A stretch of 64,000 nucleotides of DNA from an uncultured Oribacterium sp. (GTDB lineage Bacteria > Bacillota > Clostridia > Lachnospirales > Lachnospiraceae). Both the position numbers and the translations under genes were made by a program. The notes beneath the pieces were generated by a model. The model saw nothing but the letters and a program-made list of their open reading frames with translations. It made no database searches and had not been told where the DNA came from. Shown here in pieces: positions 26,182 to 37,500 of this stretch (its first letter is position 1; each line of letters begins with the position of its first letter). The stretch spans positions 17,851-81,850 of the forward strand of contig CAKQPT010000009.1 in NCBI GenBank assembly GCA_934270345.1, read 5' to 3'.

Positions 26182-27648
26182 TTAATCGTTATTCTCTACC
26201 GAGTAGTTCGGTGCTTCCTTCGTGATATGAATATCATGCGGATGTGACTCCTTCAGGGAAGCGCTGGAGATCTTCACAAACTGGCTGGTGTGCTGCAGCG
26301 TCGTGATATCCTTCGCACCACAGTAGCCCATACCTGCGCGGAGACCACCGACGAACTGGAAGATGGTATCCTCTACGCGGCCCTTGTATGCAACACGACC
26401 CTCGACACCCTCTGGTACGAGCTTCTTCGCATTTGCCTGGAAGTAACGATCCGCAGAACCGTTCTTCTGCTTCATCGCACCGAGGGAACCCATGCCACGG
26501 TATACCTTGTACTTACGGCCCTGGTAGAGCTCGAACTCGCCCGGTGCCTCGTCGCAGCCTGCGAATACAGAACCCATCATGACAGTGCTGCCACCGGCTG
26601 CGATCGCCTTCACGACATCACCGGAGTACTGGATACCACCATCGGCGATGATCGGGATACCGTACTTGTCGGCTACCTCGAACGCGTTCATAACGGCGGA
26701 TACCTGCGGAACACCGATACCGGCAACGACACGGGTCGTACAGATGGAACCCGGTCCGATACCGATCTTTACACAGTCGGCGCCGGCCTTGATGAGGGCC
26801 TCGGTCGCCTCACCGGTCGCGACATTACCCGCGATGATCTGAAGATCCGGGAACTTCTCCTTCAGCATGCTGACGCACTTCAGAACGTTTGCACTATGGC
26901 CATGTGCAGAGTCGAGAACGACGACGTCTACATGTGCGTTGATGAGCTCCTGTGCACGCTCGACAACATTGGCTGTGATACCGAGTGCAGCACCGCAGAG
27001 GAGTCTGCCCTGTGCATCCTTCGCCGCGTTCGGATACTTCATCTGCTTCTCGATATCCTTGATGGTGATGAGACCCTTCAGGTTACCCTCATCATCAACG
27101 ATCGGGAGCTTCTCGACCTTCGCACGTGCGAGGATCTGCTTCGCTTCCTCGAGGGTCGTACCCTCCTTCGCGGTTACGAGGTGCTCGCTCGTCATGCACT
27201 CGCTGATCTTCTTCGAGTAGTCCTCCTCGAAAACGAGGTCACGGTTCGTGATGATACCGATGAGCTTCCGGCCCTCGGTGATCGGCACGCCGGAGATACG
27301 GAACTTCGCCATAAGATCATTGGCATCCTTCAGAGTGTGATCTGCGGTCAGGAAGAACGGATCGGTGATGACACCATTCTCTGAACGCTTTACCATGTCG
27401 ACTTCCTCCGCCTGCTGCTCGATCGACATGTTCTTGTGGATGATACCGATACCACCGCAGCGCGCCATGGCGATCGCCATCTGATGCTCTGTAACGGTAT
27501 CCATACCTGCAGAAATGAACGGAATGTTGAGATGAATTGACTTCGTAAGATAAGTAGAAACATCGATCTGGTTCGGAACCACCTCGGAGTACTGCGGAAC
27601 GAGCAGCACATCATCAAACGTAATACCATCACCGATAATCTTGGCCAT
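26182..27648 (-). CDS. guaB: IMP dehydrogenase
   Basis: GuaB oxidises IMP to XMP, the committed step of guanine nucleotide synthesis. The 488-residue protein starts [18 protein letters not shown] with AAGGAG at 8 bp. Two CBS domains lie at about 90-205, the catalytic cysteine is in GPGSICTTR (about 305), and the flap has [12 protein letters not shown]. An ORF extension of 33 bp upstream is not supported by an SD. Length and motifs are normal. Confidence 0.97.
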   Translation of the reverse strand: MAKIIGDGITFDDVLLVPQYSEVVPNQIDVSTYLTKSIHLNIPFISAGMDTVTEHQMAIAMARCGGIGIIHKNMSIEQQAEEVDMVKRSENGVITDPFFLTADHTLKDANDLMAKFRISGVPITEGRKLIGIITNRDLVFEEDYSKKISECMTSEHLVTAKEGTTLEEAKQILARAKVEKLPIVDDEGNLKGLITIKDIEKQMKYPNAAKDAQGRLLCGAALGITANVVERAQELINAHVDVVVLDSAHGHSANVLKCVSMLKEKFPDLQIIAGNVATGEATEALIKAGADCVKIGIGPGSICTTRVVAGIGVPQVSAVMNAFEVADKYGIPIIADGGIQYSGDVVKAIAAGGSTVMMGSVFAGCDEAPGEFELYQGRKYKVYRGMGSLGAMKQKNGSADRYFQANAKKLVPEGVEGRVAYKGRVEDTIFQFVGGLRAGMGYCGAKDITTLQHTSQFVKISSASLKESHPHDIHITKEAPNYSVENND

Positions 27649-27741
27649 AGAAGAATCTCCTTTCAAATCGCGACTTTTCATAAAATTTAAACGAGTATAA
27701 CAAAAGGCGGATTGAATTTCAACCCGTCTTTTCCTCTAAAA

Positions 27742-28233
27742 TTAATTCAGTTTTACCTTCTGCGGTGTGCATCTTCTCGCCTCACGGAGCAGCGCATCGG
27801 TCACTTCGATGTACATGCAGGTCTTCTGTCCCGCACGATTGTATACATAGCCGAACTTCCGGTCGGCCGGACAGTCGCCGGCACAGTCGATGAGCTTCGC
27901 ATTCTTCAGCTCTGCGCGGACGGCGTCCGAGTTCTGCGGAGCGAGTACGATCAGCTCGGAAGCATTGGTATCGACCAGCGGCCGACGGCGCGTCTTGTTG
28001 AGGATCTGGTCCATCGTGAAGCCGCCGCCGACATAGGTATACTCATACTCCACCTTCGAGAAGAGCCAGACCACGTAGGTCCCGAGGCTTACCGCGATGA
28101 ACAGCAGGATGCCGAACACGTTATAAAACGCAAATACCAGCGACAGCACGGACAGTGCGCCCGCGATCACCAGCAGAATCGTCCAGTACGCCGGCTGCTT
28201 TCCCTTCGTCATGTGCTCGATATAATCATCCAT
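27742..28233 (-). CDS. Two-segment membrane protein, DUF6106-like
   Basis: The 163-residue protein has two hydrophobic segments (about 17-37 and 40-60), then a cytosolic domain containing ELIVLAPQNSDAVR and CAGDCPADRKFGY. It resembles small uncharacterised membrane proteins common in Lachnospiraceae (DUF6106-like, from memory). SD AGGAGGAT is good. It lies between guaB and the groEL terminator. Function unknown. Confidence 0.75.
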   Translation of the reverse strand: MDDYIEHMTKGKQPAYWTILLVIAGALSVLSLVFAFYNVFGILLFIAVSLGTYVVWLFSKVEYEYTYVGGGFTMDQILNKTRRRPLVDTNASELIVLAPQNSDAVRAELKNAKLIDCAGDCPADRKFGYVYNRAGQKTCMYIEVTDALLREARRCTPQKVKLN

Positions 28234-28257
28234 CTGTCATCCTCCTGTTTTTTCGGT

Positions 28258-28290
28258 TTCAAAAATCCGGGTCGCGATGCGACCCGGATT
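28258..28290 (-). terminator. Intrinsic terminator for groESL
   Basis: The 12 bp stem AATCCGGGTCGC/GCGACCCGGATT with a 3 nt loop is followed on the minus strand by TTTTT, 22 bp past the groEL stop. Confidence 0.9.
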
Positions 28291-28312
28291 TATTATAACT
28301 CAGAATTTCAAA

Positions 28313-29944
<1,632 letters not shown>

Positions 29945-29949
29945 CTAGA

Positions 29950-30240
29950 TTACTTCTCGATAACTGCCAGAATATCGTTCTGCTTTACGACTGTATACTT
30001 GTGTCCGTCAACCTCGACCTCAGATCCCGCATACTTCGAGAAAAGAACGTGATCGCCGACCTTCACCTGCATGGTGATGTCCTTACCATCGACCACTCCA
30101 CCAGGACCTACCGCTACAACGAGCGCCTGACCCGGCTTCTCCTTATCATTCTGACCTGGAAGAACGATACCGCTTGCAGTGGTCTCCTCCATCTTTTCCT
30201 TCTCAAGTACGACTCTGTCAAATAATGGAACCAGCTTCAT
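29950..30240 (-). CDS. groS: Co-chaperonin GroES
   Basis: GroES caps GroEL. The 96-residue protein starts MKLVPLFDRVVLEK, with a perfect AAGGAGGT 8 bp upstream; an ORF extending 153 bp upstream would cover the leader and operator and is rejected. The mobile loop (ETTASGIVLPG) and the C-terminal Asp/Gly-rich beta strands are normal. Confidence 0.97.
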   Translation of the reverse strand: MKLVPLFDRVVLEKEKMEETTASGIVLPGQNDKEKPGQALVVAVGPGGVVDGKDITMQVKVGDHVLFSKYAGSEVEVDGHKYTVVKQNDILAVIEK

Positions 30241-30364
30241 TTGATTGACCTCCTTAATATCTGCTTTCAGCCCTTCGGCTTTTCGCCTCCCGGCGATGCT
30301 GTTTATATGAAGCCCGGCATGCAACATAAACTGCATCCGGCTTTCTTTTCTAACAACAAAACGT

Positions 30365-30407
30365 ATTATAGAACGGTCTATTAGCAACGTCAAGCGTCGA
30401 GTGCTAA
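30365..30407 (-). promoter_or_regulatory. groESL promoter with CIRCE operator
   Basis: On the minus strand TTGACG (30388-30393) and TATAAT (30365-30370) have a 17 bp spacer. The -35 box lies inside a CIRCE element at 30381-30407: GAGTGCTAA on one side, spacer of 9, and TTAGCAACG on the other, where the consensus is TTAGCACTC. HrcA repressor is expected to bind. The degenerate half may loosen repression. Confidence 0.9.
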
Positions 30408-30502
30408 CAATTTACAGATTTCACATTTCCTTCACAAAACTGCGCGCGGCCCGGAAATTATCATGACCGAACAGGTCGAAAAAGATGAACATCGATAGCC
30501 AT

Positions 30503-30903
30503 TATCCAATAATAGAAGGATTGCGAAATCGTGGATATTTTCAACAGTTCTTATCGTTTTTGTACGCGGGATGAAAGTATCCACGATTTTTAAAATCAGC
30601 ATTTATTGGATAGTTTTCTGAAAAATCAGACATACGCTTATAAGCGTACTATCCAATAATCCTCGATTCCTGAAATAATAGATATGGATTTGGGACCGTA
30701 TTAAAGAATTTCATTTGGGCACATATCCAATAATCCTTCTATTTAAAATTACTGGATACTTGAGGGCGGAGCTTTCTTAGGAAAAAAGGCTTTCAATATC
30801 CAGTATTTTTAAAATCACCTATTAGTGGATGGTTTTCAGTCGCCATCGATTATTTCAGGCAAAAAACATATCCAGTAATTTCGAAATCAAGCAAAATTAG
30901 ATA
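30503..30903. repeat. Palindromic array B: six 35 bp units
   Basis: Units of exactly 35 bp lie at 30503-30537, 30578-30612, 30650-30684, 30724-30758, 30797-30831 and 30869-30903. Distances are 75, 72, 74, 73 and 72. The ends are TATCCAATAAT and the complement, with an inner GATTT..AAAAT core. Oriented by that core, the units run +,-,+,+,-,-. Spacers of 37-40 bp are unrelated to each other. The array fills the 793 bp gap between groES and the divergent MATE gene and is followed on the plus strand by an intrinsic terminator. Confidence 0.87.
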
Positions 30904-30976
30904 TGACCACTTTAGCCAGGCTATGCCAGCTATAAATGCGTGCCAGTTTTCAAATCCTCCGAAATTCACTAAAATA

Positions 30977-31006
30977 AATCCGACAGCTTCGGCTGCCGGA
31001 TTTTTA
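30977..31006 (+). terminator. Terminator between array B and the MATE gene
   Basis: The stem AATCCGACAGC/GCTGCCGGATT with a TTCG loop is followed by TTTTTATATG. It lies 28 bp before the MATE start, so it either ends a transcript from array B or works as an attenuator of the MATE gene. Confidence 0.8.
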
Positions 31007-31033
31007 TATGTATACATGAAACGAGGACTTACC

Positions 31034-32482
31034 ATGGCTCAGCATAATCTCGCGAAGGGCGATCTCTTCCATAATATACTTCTCTTTTCACTCCCGTATC
31101 TGCTCAGCTACTTCCTGCAGACGCTCTACGGGCTCGCCGATCTGCTCATCGCGGGCCGCTTCAATGGCGCGGATGTCATCTCGGCGGTTTCGATCGGTTC
31201 ACAGGTTATGCACATGGTGACCGTCATGATCGTCGGCCTCGCCATGGGCACCACCGTCATGATCGGGCGTTTCGTCGGCGCAGAGGACGAGGACGGCATC
31301 CGCCGCGCCATCGGAAACACGATCACCCTCTTCGCGTTGATCGCCGTGCTGGCCACCTGTGCCCTGCTCGGACTCACGCAGCCGATCGTGCAGCTGCTGT
31401 CAACACCGCCCGAAGCCGTCCCGGGGGCCCTCGCGTACCTCCGCATCTGCTTCGCCGGCATCCCCTTCATCGTCGCGTACAACATCCTGAGCTCGATTTT
31501 CCGCGGCATGGGCGACAGCCGCAGCCCGATGCTCTTCATCGCCGTGGCCTGCGCCCTCAACATCCTGCTCGACCTCCTGTTTATGGGGCCAATGCAGCTG
31601 GGCGCAGCGGGTGCAGCGCTCGCGACGGTCGTGGCGCAGGCCGCGTCGGTGGCGTTCGCGCTCGTCGGCATCCGGAAGACGGCTGCAGGCCGCCGGCAGC
31701 CTGGTACCGCGGACGTCCGGAATGCTTCTGCGGATGCAGACATGGAAAGCAAGGCAGGAACGCAGGTTCATGCATCTGAAGACGAAGCGACGTTTTCAAA
31801 CGAACCTGCCCGCGCGGATCGCAGCGCCTGGTGGGACCCGGCGATGCTGCACCAGATTCTCAGCATTGGCCTCCCGATCGCCTGCCAAGACGGCTTCATC
31901 CAGATTTCGTTTCTGATCATCACGGTGATCGCGAACCGGCGTGGCGTCGACATCTCGGCGGCGGTCGGCATCGTCGAGAAGACGATCAGCTTCCTCTTCC
32001 TGGTGCCATCCAGCATGCTGTCGACCGTGTCGACGATCGCGGCGCAGTCCATCGGTGCCGGCGATCCAGCGAGGGCGCGTCAGACGCTCCGCTACGGTGT
32101 CGGCCTCGCCGGTGGCATCGGGCTCCTCTTCGCGATCCTGTTCCAGTTCATCTCCGCGCCGTTCTTCACGCTGTTCACGAAGGATCCGGTCGTGCAGGTA
32201 CTCGCGGTGCAGTATATGTGCACCTATGTGCTTGACTGCGTGGTCGCCGGCATTCACTTCCCATTCTCCGGCTTCTTCAGTGCCTCCGGCCTGTCGATCC
32301 TCAGCTTCATCCATAATCTCTGCTCGGTGATCCTCGTCCGCATTCCGGGCGCATGGCTCGCCACGAAGCTGTTCCCGGACACCCTCTACGCGATGGGCCT
32401 CGCCGCCCCCGCCGGCTCCCTCCTCAGCGCCCTCATCTGCATCGCCTTCTATCTCGCGCTCCGCAGGAAAGGCCGCGTGTAA
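31034..32482 (+). CDS. MATE-family efflux transporter
   Basis: The 482-residue protein has about twelve membrane segments in two homologous halves. LPYLLSYFLQTLYGLADLLI near the start and GLPIACQDGFIQISF at the start of the second half are typical of MATE exporters of drugs or metabolites, driven by Na+ or H+. The loop between the halves (about 213-260) is expanded by a low-complexity stretch (NASADADMESKAGTQVHASE). The start at 31034 has GAGG at 8 bp; a near-upstream ATG at 31016 overlaps the terminator region and is less likely. Confidence 0.9.
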   Translation: MAQHNLAKGDLFHNILLFSLPYLLSYFLQTLYGLADLLIAGRFNGADVISAVSIGSQVMHMVTVMIVGLAMGTTVMIGRFVGAEDEDGIRRAIGNTITLFALIAVLATCALLGLTQPIVQLLSTPPEAVPGALAYLRICFAGIPFIVAYNILSSIFRGMGDSRSPMLFIAVACALNILLDLLFMGPMQLGAAGAALATVVAQAASVAFALVGIRKTAAGRRQPGTADVRNASADADMESKAGTQVHASEDEATFSNEPARADRSAWWDPAMLHQILSIGLPIACQDGFIQISFLIITVIANRRGVDISAAVGIVEKTISFLFLVPSSMLSTVSTIAAQSIGAGDPARARQTLRYGVGLAGGIGLLFAILFQFISAPFFTLFTKDPVVQVLAVQYMCTYVLDCVVAGIHFPFSGFFSASGLSILSFIHNLCSVILVRIPGAWLATKLFPDTLYAMGLAAPAGSLLSALICIAFYLALRRKGRV

Positions 32483-32586
32483 GCAGATATTTCCGGGCCG
32501 CGCGCGATGGTTTGCTGGAAATCAAGCCGGATGCTCGCGCGGCAGCACCAATCATCTCCTGTCCAAAAGCGGGTTTTCAAAGAAAC

Positions 32587-32850
32587 TATACATAGATGCG
32601 TCGTTTTAAAAATCGTGTCTACGAAATTTGAGCTTCGGAGCCAGATTCTGGATAGAAAATATACACGAAGAAGCTCATATAAAAATAGTGTCTATAAAAC
32701 TCGAGATCTGACTTCAATTTTTGATGTCAATCGTCGATTTTATAGACACTATTTCATAATAGATGTATCTGCGTCTATTTTGCTCCTCGATTTCTGATTT
32801 TTACGAAGAAATCCATAGACACAATTTTCATATAAGCCTTCATGTGTCCA
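32587..32850. repeat. Palindromic array C: four 35 bp units
   Basis: Units of 35 bp lie at 32587-32621, 32660-32694, 32743-32777 and 32816-32850, spaced 73, 83 and 73 bp. One end reads TAGACAC[GTA]ATTT; the other reads GTGTATA, GTGTCCA or GCGTCTA. Oriented by that stronger end, the units run -,-,+,+. Spacers of 38, 48 and 38 bp are unrelated. The array occupies the 376 bp gap between the convergent MATE and gltD genes and ends 8 bp from the gltD stop. Confidence 0.82.
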
Positions 32851-32858
32851 GTCCACTC

Positions 32859-34532
32859 TTACGCGAGGCAGCTGTAGCCCATGAGGTAGGCGTCGACTTC
32901 GCTTGCGCAGGCACGGCCTTCGGCGATGGCCCAGACGACGAGGGACTGGCCGCGGTGCATGTCGCCCGCGGTGAAGATCTTCGCGGCAGTGGCGGTGGAT
33001 GCGGCGCTTTCCGTATGGTAGTGCTCTGCCTCGGTCTTCACGACGTGGCGCTCGGTGAGCGCGACACCGAAGGCGTCGGCGACGTAGCTTTCACAGCCGG
33101 TGAAGCCGGCGGCGATGATGAGGAGGTCACACGGGAGCTTCTGCTCCGTGCTCTCGACGAGCACCATCTGGCGGTTCTCGAACTTCACCTTCGAGGTGAT
33201 GACGGCCTTGATGCTGCCGTCCTTCTTCGTCTCGATGGCCTTGATCGTCGTCTCGTAGACGCGCGGGTCATGTCCGAAGACGCGGATGGCCTCCTGCTGG
33301 CCGTAATCGACCTTCAGGACCTTCGGCCACTCCGGCCACGGATTCGACGCGGCACGCTCGACCGGCGGCTCCGGCATCATCTCGATCTGGGTCACCGACT
33401 TCGCGCCCTGGCGAATCGCGGTGCCGCAGCAGTCGTTTCCGGTATCACCACCACCGACGATAACGACGTGCTTCCCCTTCGCGTTGATGACGCCGAAGGC
33501 ATGCTCGCCCTGCTCGTGGAGGGCCTTCGTCTGGCTCGTCAGGTAGTCGACGGCGTAGTGGATGCCGTGCGCCTGCTCGATGAACGGCACGTTCAGCCCG
33601 CGCGCCTGCTTCGCGCCACAGGCGAGGACGACCGCGTCGTAGTCCCGGAGGATCGAGGCTGCGGTGACTGCACTGCTCTTTCCCGCGGAGGCCAATGTCT
33701 CTGCCGCAGCGTTCGTCACTGCGCGGGATGCATCTGCAGCCTTTCCGGCATCTGCTGCAGCGCTGCCTGTCGTCGCCGACTTCTCTCCGGCTCCGGCACC
33801 TGCCTTCCGCCCGTCTGCATTGGCAGTGGCCGCAGCGGCAGTCAATGTCTCACGTCCCACGTCCACACCGGTGCGGAAGACGACGCCTTCCGCTTCCATG
33901 AGGGCGCGGCGACGGCGGATAACGGACTTGTCGAGCTTCATGTTCGGGATGCCGTACATGAGGAGACCGCCGATCTCATCCGAGCGCTCGAAGACGGTGA
34001 CGCTGTGACCACGGTGATTCAGCTGATCGGCCACGGCGAGGCCGGCCGGACCGGCACCGATGACCGCGACGCGCTTACCGGAGCGGACCTCCGGGATACG
34101 CGGCTGCATATAGCCCTCCTGGAAGGCGGTCTCGATGATATAGAGCTCGTTGTCGTGCGTCGTCACCGGCGCGTCATCGAGTCCCTCGACGCAGGCCTTC
34201 TCGCAGAGCGCCGGGCAGACACGGCCCGTGAACTCCGGGAAGTTGTTCGTCTTCAGAAGACGGCTCAGCGCGTGGGCGACGTGGCCGTTGTAGACCTCAT
34301 CATTCCACTCCGGGCAGAGATTGTGGAGCGGGCAGCCCGTGAACATGCCCGCCAGCTTCATGCCGGACTGGCAGAACGGAACGCCGCAGTTCATGCAGCG
34401 CGCGCCCTGCTTCCGACGCTCCTCCTCCGTGAGGGGGATGTGAAATTCTTTAAAGTTTTTGATACGCTCCTCTACCGGAACGTCTTTATTTTCTTCTCTC
34501 GCATAATCGAGAAATCCTGTTACCTTACCCAT
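32859..34532 (-). CDS. gltD: Glutamate synthase small subunit
   Basis: GltD feeds NADPH electrons through FAD and two 4Fe-4S clusters to GltB. The 557-residue protein begins with the ferredoxin-like domain (CMNCGVPFCQ at about 46, CPLHNLCPEWN, CPALCEKAC) and has GAGPAGLAVAD (about 155) and GGGDTGNDCCGTA for FAD and NADPH. It is some 60 residues longer than usual because of an Ala, Gly and Thr-rich insertion at about 220-292 inside the nucleotide-binding part. It starts 14 bp after gltB ends. AGAGGGAG precedes the ATG. Confidence 0.96.
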   Translation of the reverse strand: MGKVTGFLDYAREENKDVPVEERIKNFKEFHIPLTEEERRKQGARCMNCGVPFCQSGMKLAGMFTGCPLHNLCPEWNDEVYNGHVAHALSRLLKTNNFPEFTGRVCPALCEKACVEGLDDAPVTTHDNELYIIETAFQEGYMQPRIPEVRSGKRVAVIGAGPAGLAVADQLNHRGHSVTVFERSDEIGGLLMYGIPNMKLDKSVIRRRRALMEAEGVVFRTGVDVGRETLTAAAATANADGRKAGAGAGEKSATTGSAAADAGKAADASRAVTNAAAETLASAGKSSAVTAASILRDYDAVVLACGAKQARGLNVPFIEQAHGIHYAVDYLTSQTKALHEQGEHAFGVINAKGKHVVIVGGGDTGNDCCGTAIRQGAKSVTQIEMMPEPPVERAASNPWPEWPKVLKVDYGQQEAIRVFGHDPRVYETTIKAIETKKDGSIKAVITSKVKFENRQMVLVESTEQKLPCDLLIIAAGFTGCESYVADAFGVALTERHVVKTEAEHYHTESAASTATAAKIFTAGDMHRGQSLVVWAIAEGRACASEVDAYLMGYSCLA

Positions 34533-34546
34533 GAATACTCCCTCTA

Positions 34547-37500
34547 CTAGTTGAATAAAGACTTAAATGCTTCCAGCTCCGCATTTTCATGGGAGATGCC
34601 CTGCTCTTCGAAGTGGCTGACGGCAGTCAGCACCTTCTGGTAATCGTTCGGCACGATTTTCTTGAAGCTCGGAAGGAACATGTCAAAGTTCTGGAGGATC
34701 TCGGTGCCGAGCTCCGACTTCGTCTCCTTCACATAGTCCGCGAGGATGTCCTTCAGCTCCTGGATGTCATACTTCTCGGTGACCTCCAGCAGGGAAACCA
34801 TGTCCTTGTTGAGCTTGAGATAGAGCGAGTGATCCATATCGAGGACGTAGGCGATACCACCGGACATACCGGCGGCGAAGTTCTTACCGGTCGGTCCGAG
34901 GATGACGGCACGTCCGCCGGTCATGTACTCGAGACCGTGGTCGCCACAGCCCTCGGCAACCGCCGTCGCTCCGGAATTACGAACGCAGAAACGCTCACCG
35001 GCGACACCGTTCACATAGCACTTGCCGGCTGTCGCACCATAAAGCGCGACATTACCGACGATGATGTTCTCGCTGGCGCGGAACGGGCTCATCTCCGGCG
35101 GAACCACGACGAGCTTACCGCCGCTCAGCCCCTTACCGAAGCCATCATTGGCATCACCATGGAGACGGATCGTCAGGCCCTTCGGGATGAAGGCACCGAA
35201 GGACTGGCCGCCACCGCCGTACGCCTCGACCACGAAGGTATCATCCGGCAGGGTATCGCCCTCCGGCGTCATGCCGTAGTGATCGGTGATCTCGGAGCCG
35301 AGGATGGTACCGAAGGTACGGTTCGTGCTCGATACCTCGACCTTCTCCTCGTGGTGCTGACCGCTCGCGATGGCCGGAGCAAACTTCTTAAGGAGCACCG
35401 ACTCATCGAGGGTCTTCTCGAGGTGGAAATCATACACCTGCTTCGGATCGAAGTGACGCTCCGACTCCGGAAGGGCCGCATAGCGCGGATCCAGGATCGC
35501 AGAGAGATCCACCTCTGCCGAGCGCGTGGTGACCTGCGCGGCCGAAGCATTGACCGTGAGACAGTCGGTACGGCCGATCATCTCGTCGACGGTGCGGAAA
35601 CCGAGCTCTGCCATGTACTCGCGCATCTCCTGTGCGATGAAGCGCATGAAGTTCATGACGTACTCCGGCTTGCCCGTGAAGCGCTTGCGGAGGACGTCGT
35701 TCTGGGTAGCGACGCCGAACGGACAGGTATCCTTGTTGCAGACACGCATCATCATGCAGCCGAGGCAGACGAGCGCGGTCGTCGCGAAGCCATACTCCTC
35801 CGCACCGAGCAGTGCGGCGATCACAACGTCGCGGCCGGTCATCAGCTTACCATCGGTCTCGAGCTTGACACGGTTACGAAGACCGTTCTCGATCAGCGCA
35901 TGGTGCGCCTCGGTGATGCCGAGTTCCCACGGAAGACCTGCATGGTGGATCGAGGTCATCGGTGCCGCACCGGTACCTCCGTCGTAACCGGACACGAGGA
36001 TGACCTGGGCGCCGGCCTTGGCAACACCACTTGCGATGGTGCCGACGCCGTTCTCGGACACGAGCTTGACGGCGATCGCGGCACGGCGGTTCGCGTTCTT
36101 CAGATCATAGATCAGCTGCGCCAGATCCTCGATACTGTAGATATCGTGGTGAGGTGGCGGGGAAATGAGGGACACACCCGGGGTCGAGAAACGGGTCTTC
36201 GCGATCCACGGATAGACCTTCTTGCCCGGCAGATGGCCGCCCTCGCCCGGCTTCGCGCCCTGCGCCATCTTGATCTGGATCTCGACGGCGGAGTTGAGGT
36301 AGGCACTGGTTACACCGAAACGGCCGGACGCAACCTGCTTGATGGCGGAATTCCGCTCGGTACCGAAACGGTCCGGATGCTCACCGCCCTCACCGGTGTT
36401 CGACTTGCCGCCGAGACGGTTCATCGCGATGGCCATCGCCTCGTGCGCCTCCTGCGAAATCGAGCCGTAGGACATCGCACCGGTCTTGAAACGCTTCACG
36501 ATCGACGCTACCGGCTCGACCTCCTCGATCGGCACCGGCTCGTTCTTTGCGGCAAACTTCAGCAGTCCACGCAGTGTGTGCGGACGGCGCTCGTCGTCGA
36601 TCCGCGCGGTGTACTCCTTGAAGAGCTTGTAGTCGCCCTCGTCGCTCCGAACCGAGCGCTGGAGGGTGATGATGGTCTGCGGATCGTAAAGGTGATCCTC
36701 GGTGCCCTTGCCCGAGCGCAGCTGGTGGAAGCCGACGGAATCGAGCGCGGTATCGAGGCTCAGTCCCATCGGATCGAACGCGTGGTCATGCCGCCAGGTG
36801 ACGCCCTCGGCGATGTCCTTTATGCCAATGCCTCCGACCCTCGACACGGTACCGGTGAAGTACTTCTCCACCAGCTCAGAGCTTAGCCCGATCGCCTCGA
36901 AGATCTTCGCCGACTGGTAGGACTGGATCGTCGAAATACCCATCTTCGCCGCGATCTTTACGATACCGCCGAGTACGGCCTTGTTGTAGTCCTCGATGGC
37001 GGTATGGTAGTCCTTATCGAGGATGCCGATGTCGATCATCTCGGCGATGCACTCATGCGCGAGGTACGGGTTGATGGCACGCGCACCGAAGCCGAGGATG
37101 GTCGCAAACTGATGGACATCCCGCGGCTCGCCCGACTCGAGGATCAGGGACACGGCGGTCCGCTTCTTCGTCTGGACGAGGTGCTGCTCGACGGAGCTGA
37201 CCGCCAGCAGGGATGGAATCGGCACGTGGTTCTCGTCGACCCCACGATCGCTCAGGATGATGATGTTGTAGCCGCGCTGGTATGCACGATCGACCGAGAT
37301 ATTGAGCTGCTCCAGGGCCTTCTCGAGGGAGGTATTCTTATAGTAGAGAAGCGAGATCACCTCGGTCCGGAAGCCCGGCTGGTTGAGGTCCTTGATCTTC
37401 ATCAGCTCAACGCCCGTCAGAATCGGGTTCTCCACCTCGAGCACGCGGCAGTTGTCGGCCTGGTCCTGCAGCAGATTACCATCGGAGCCGATGTAGACGG

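Noticed and set aside
29950..30393. Longer GroES start at 30393
   Set aside because: The extension would cover the promoter and CIRCE region, and a perfect SD precedes the internal start at 30240.
30503..30903. A CRISPR array
   Set aside because: Unit and spacer lengths fit, but the interiors are not conserved, units invert, both ends are dyads and no cas gene lies in the window.
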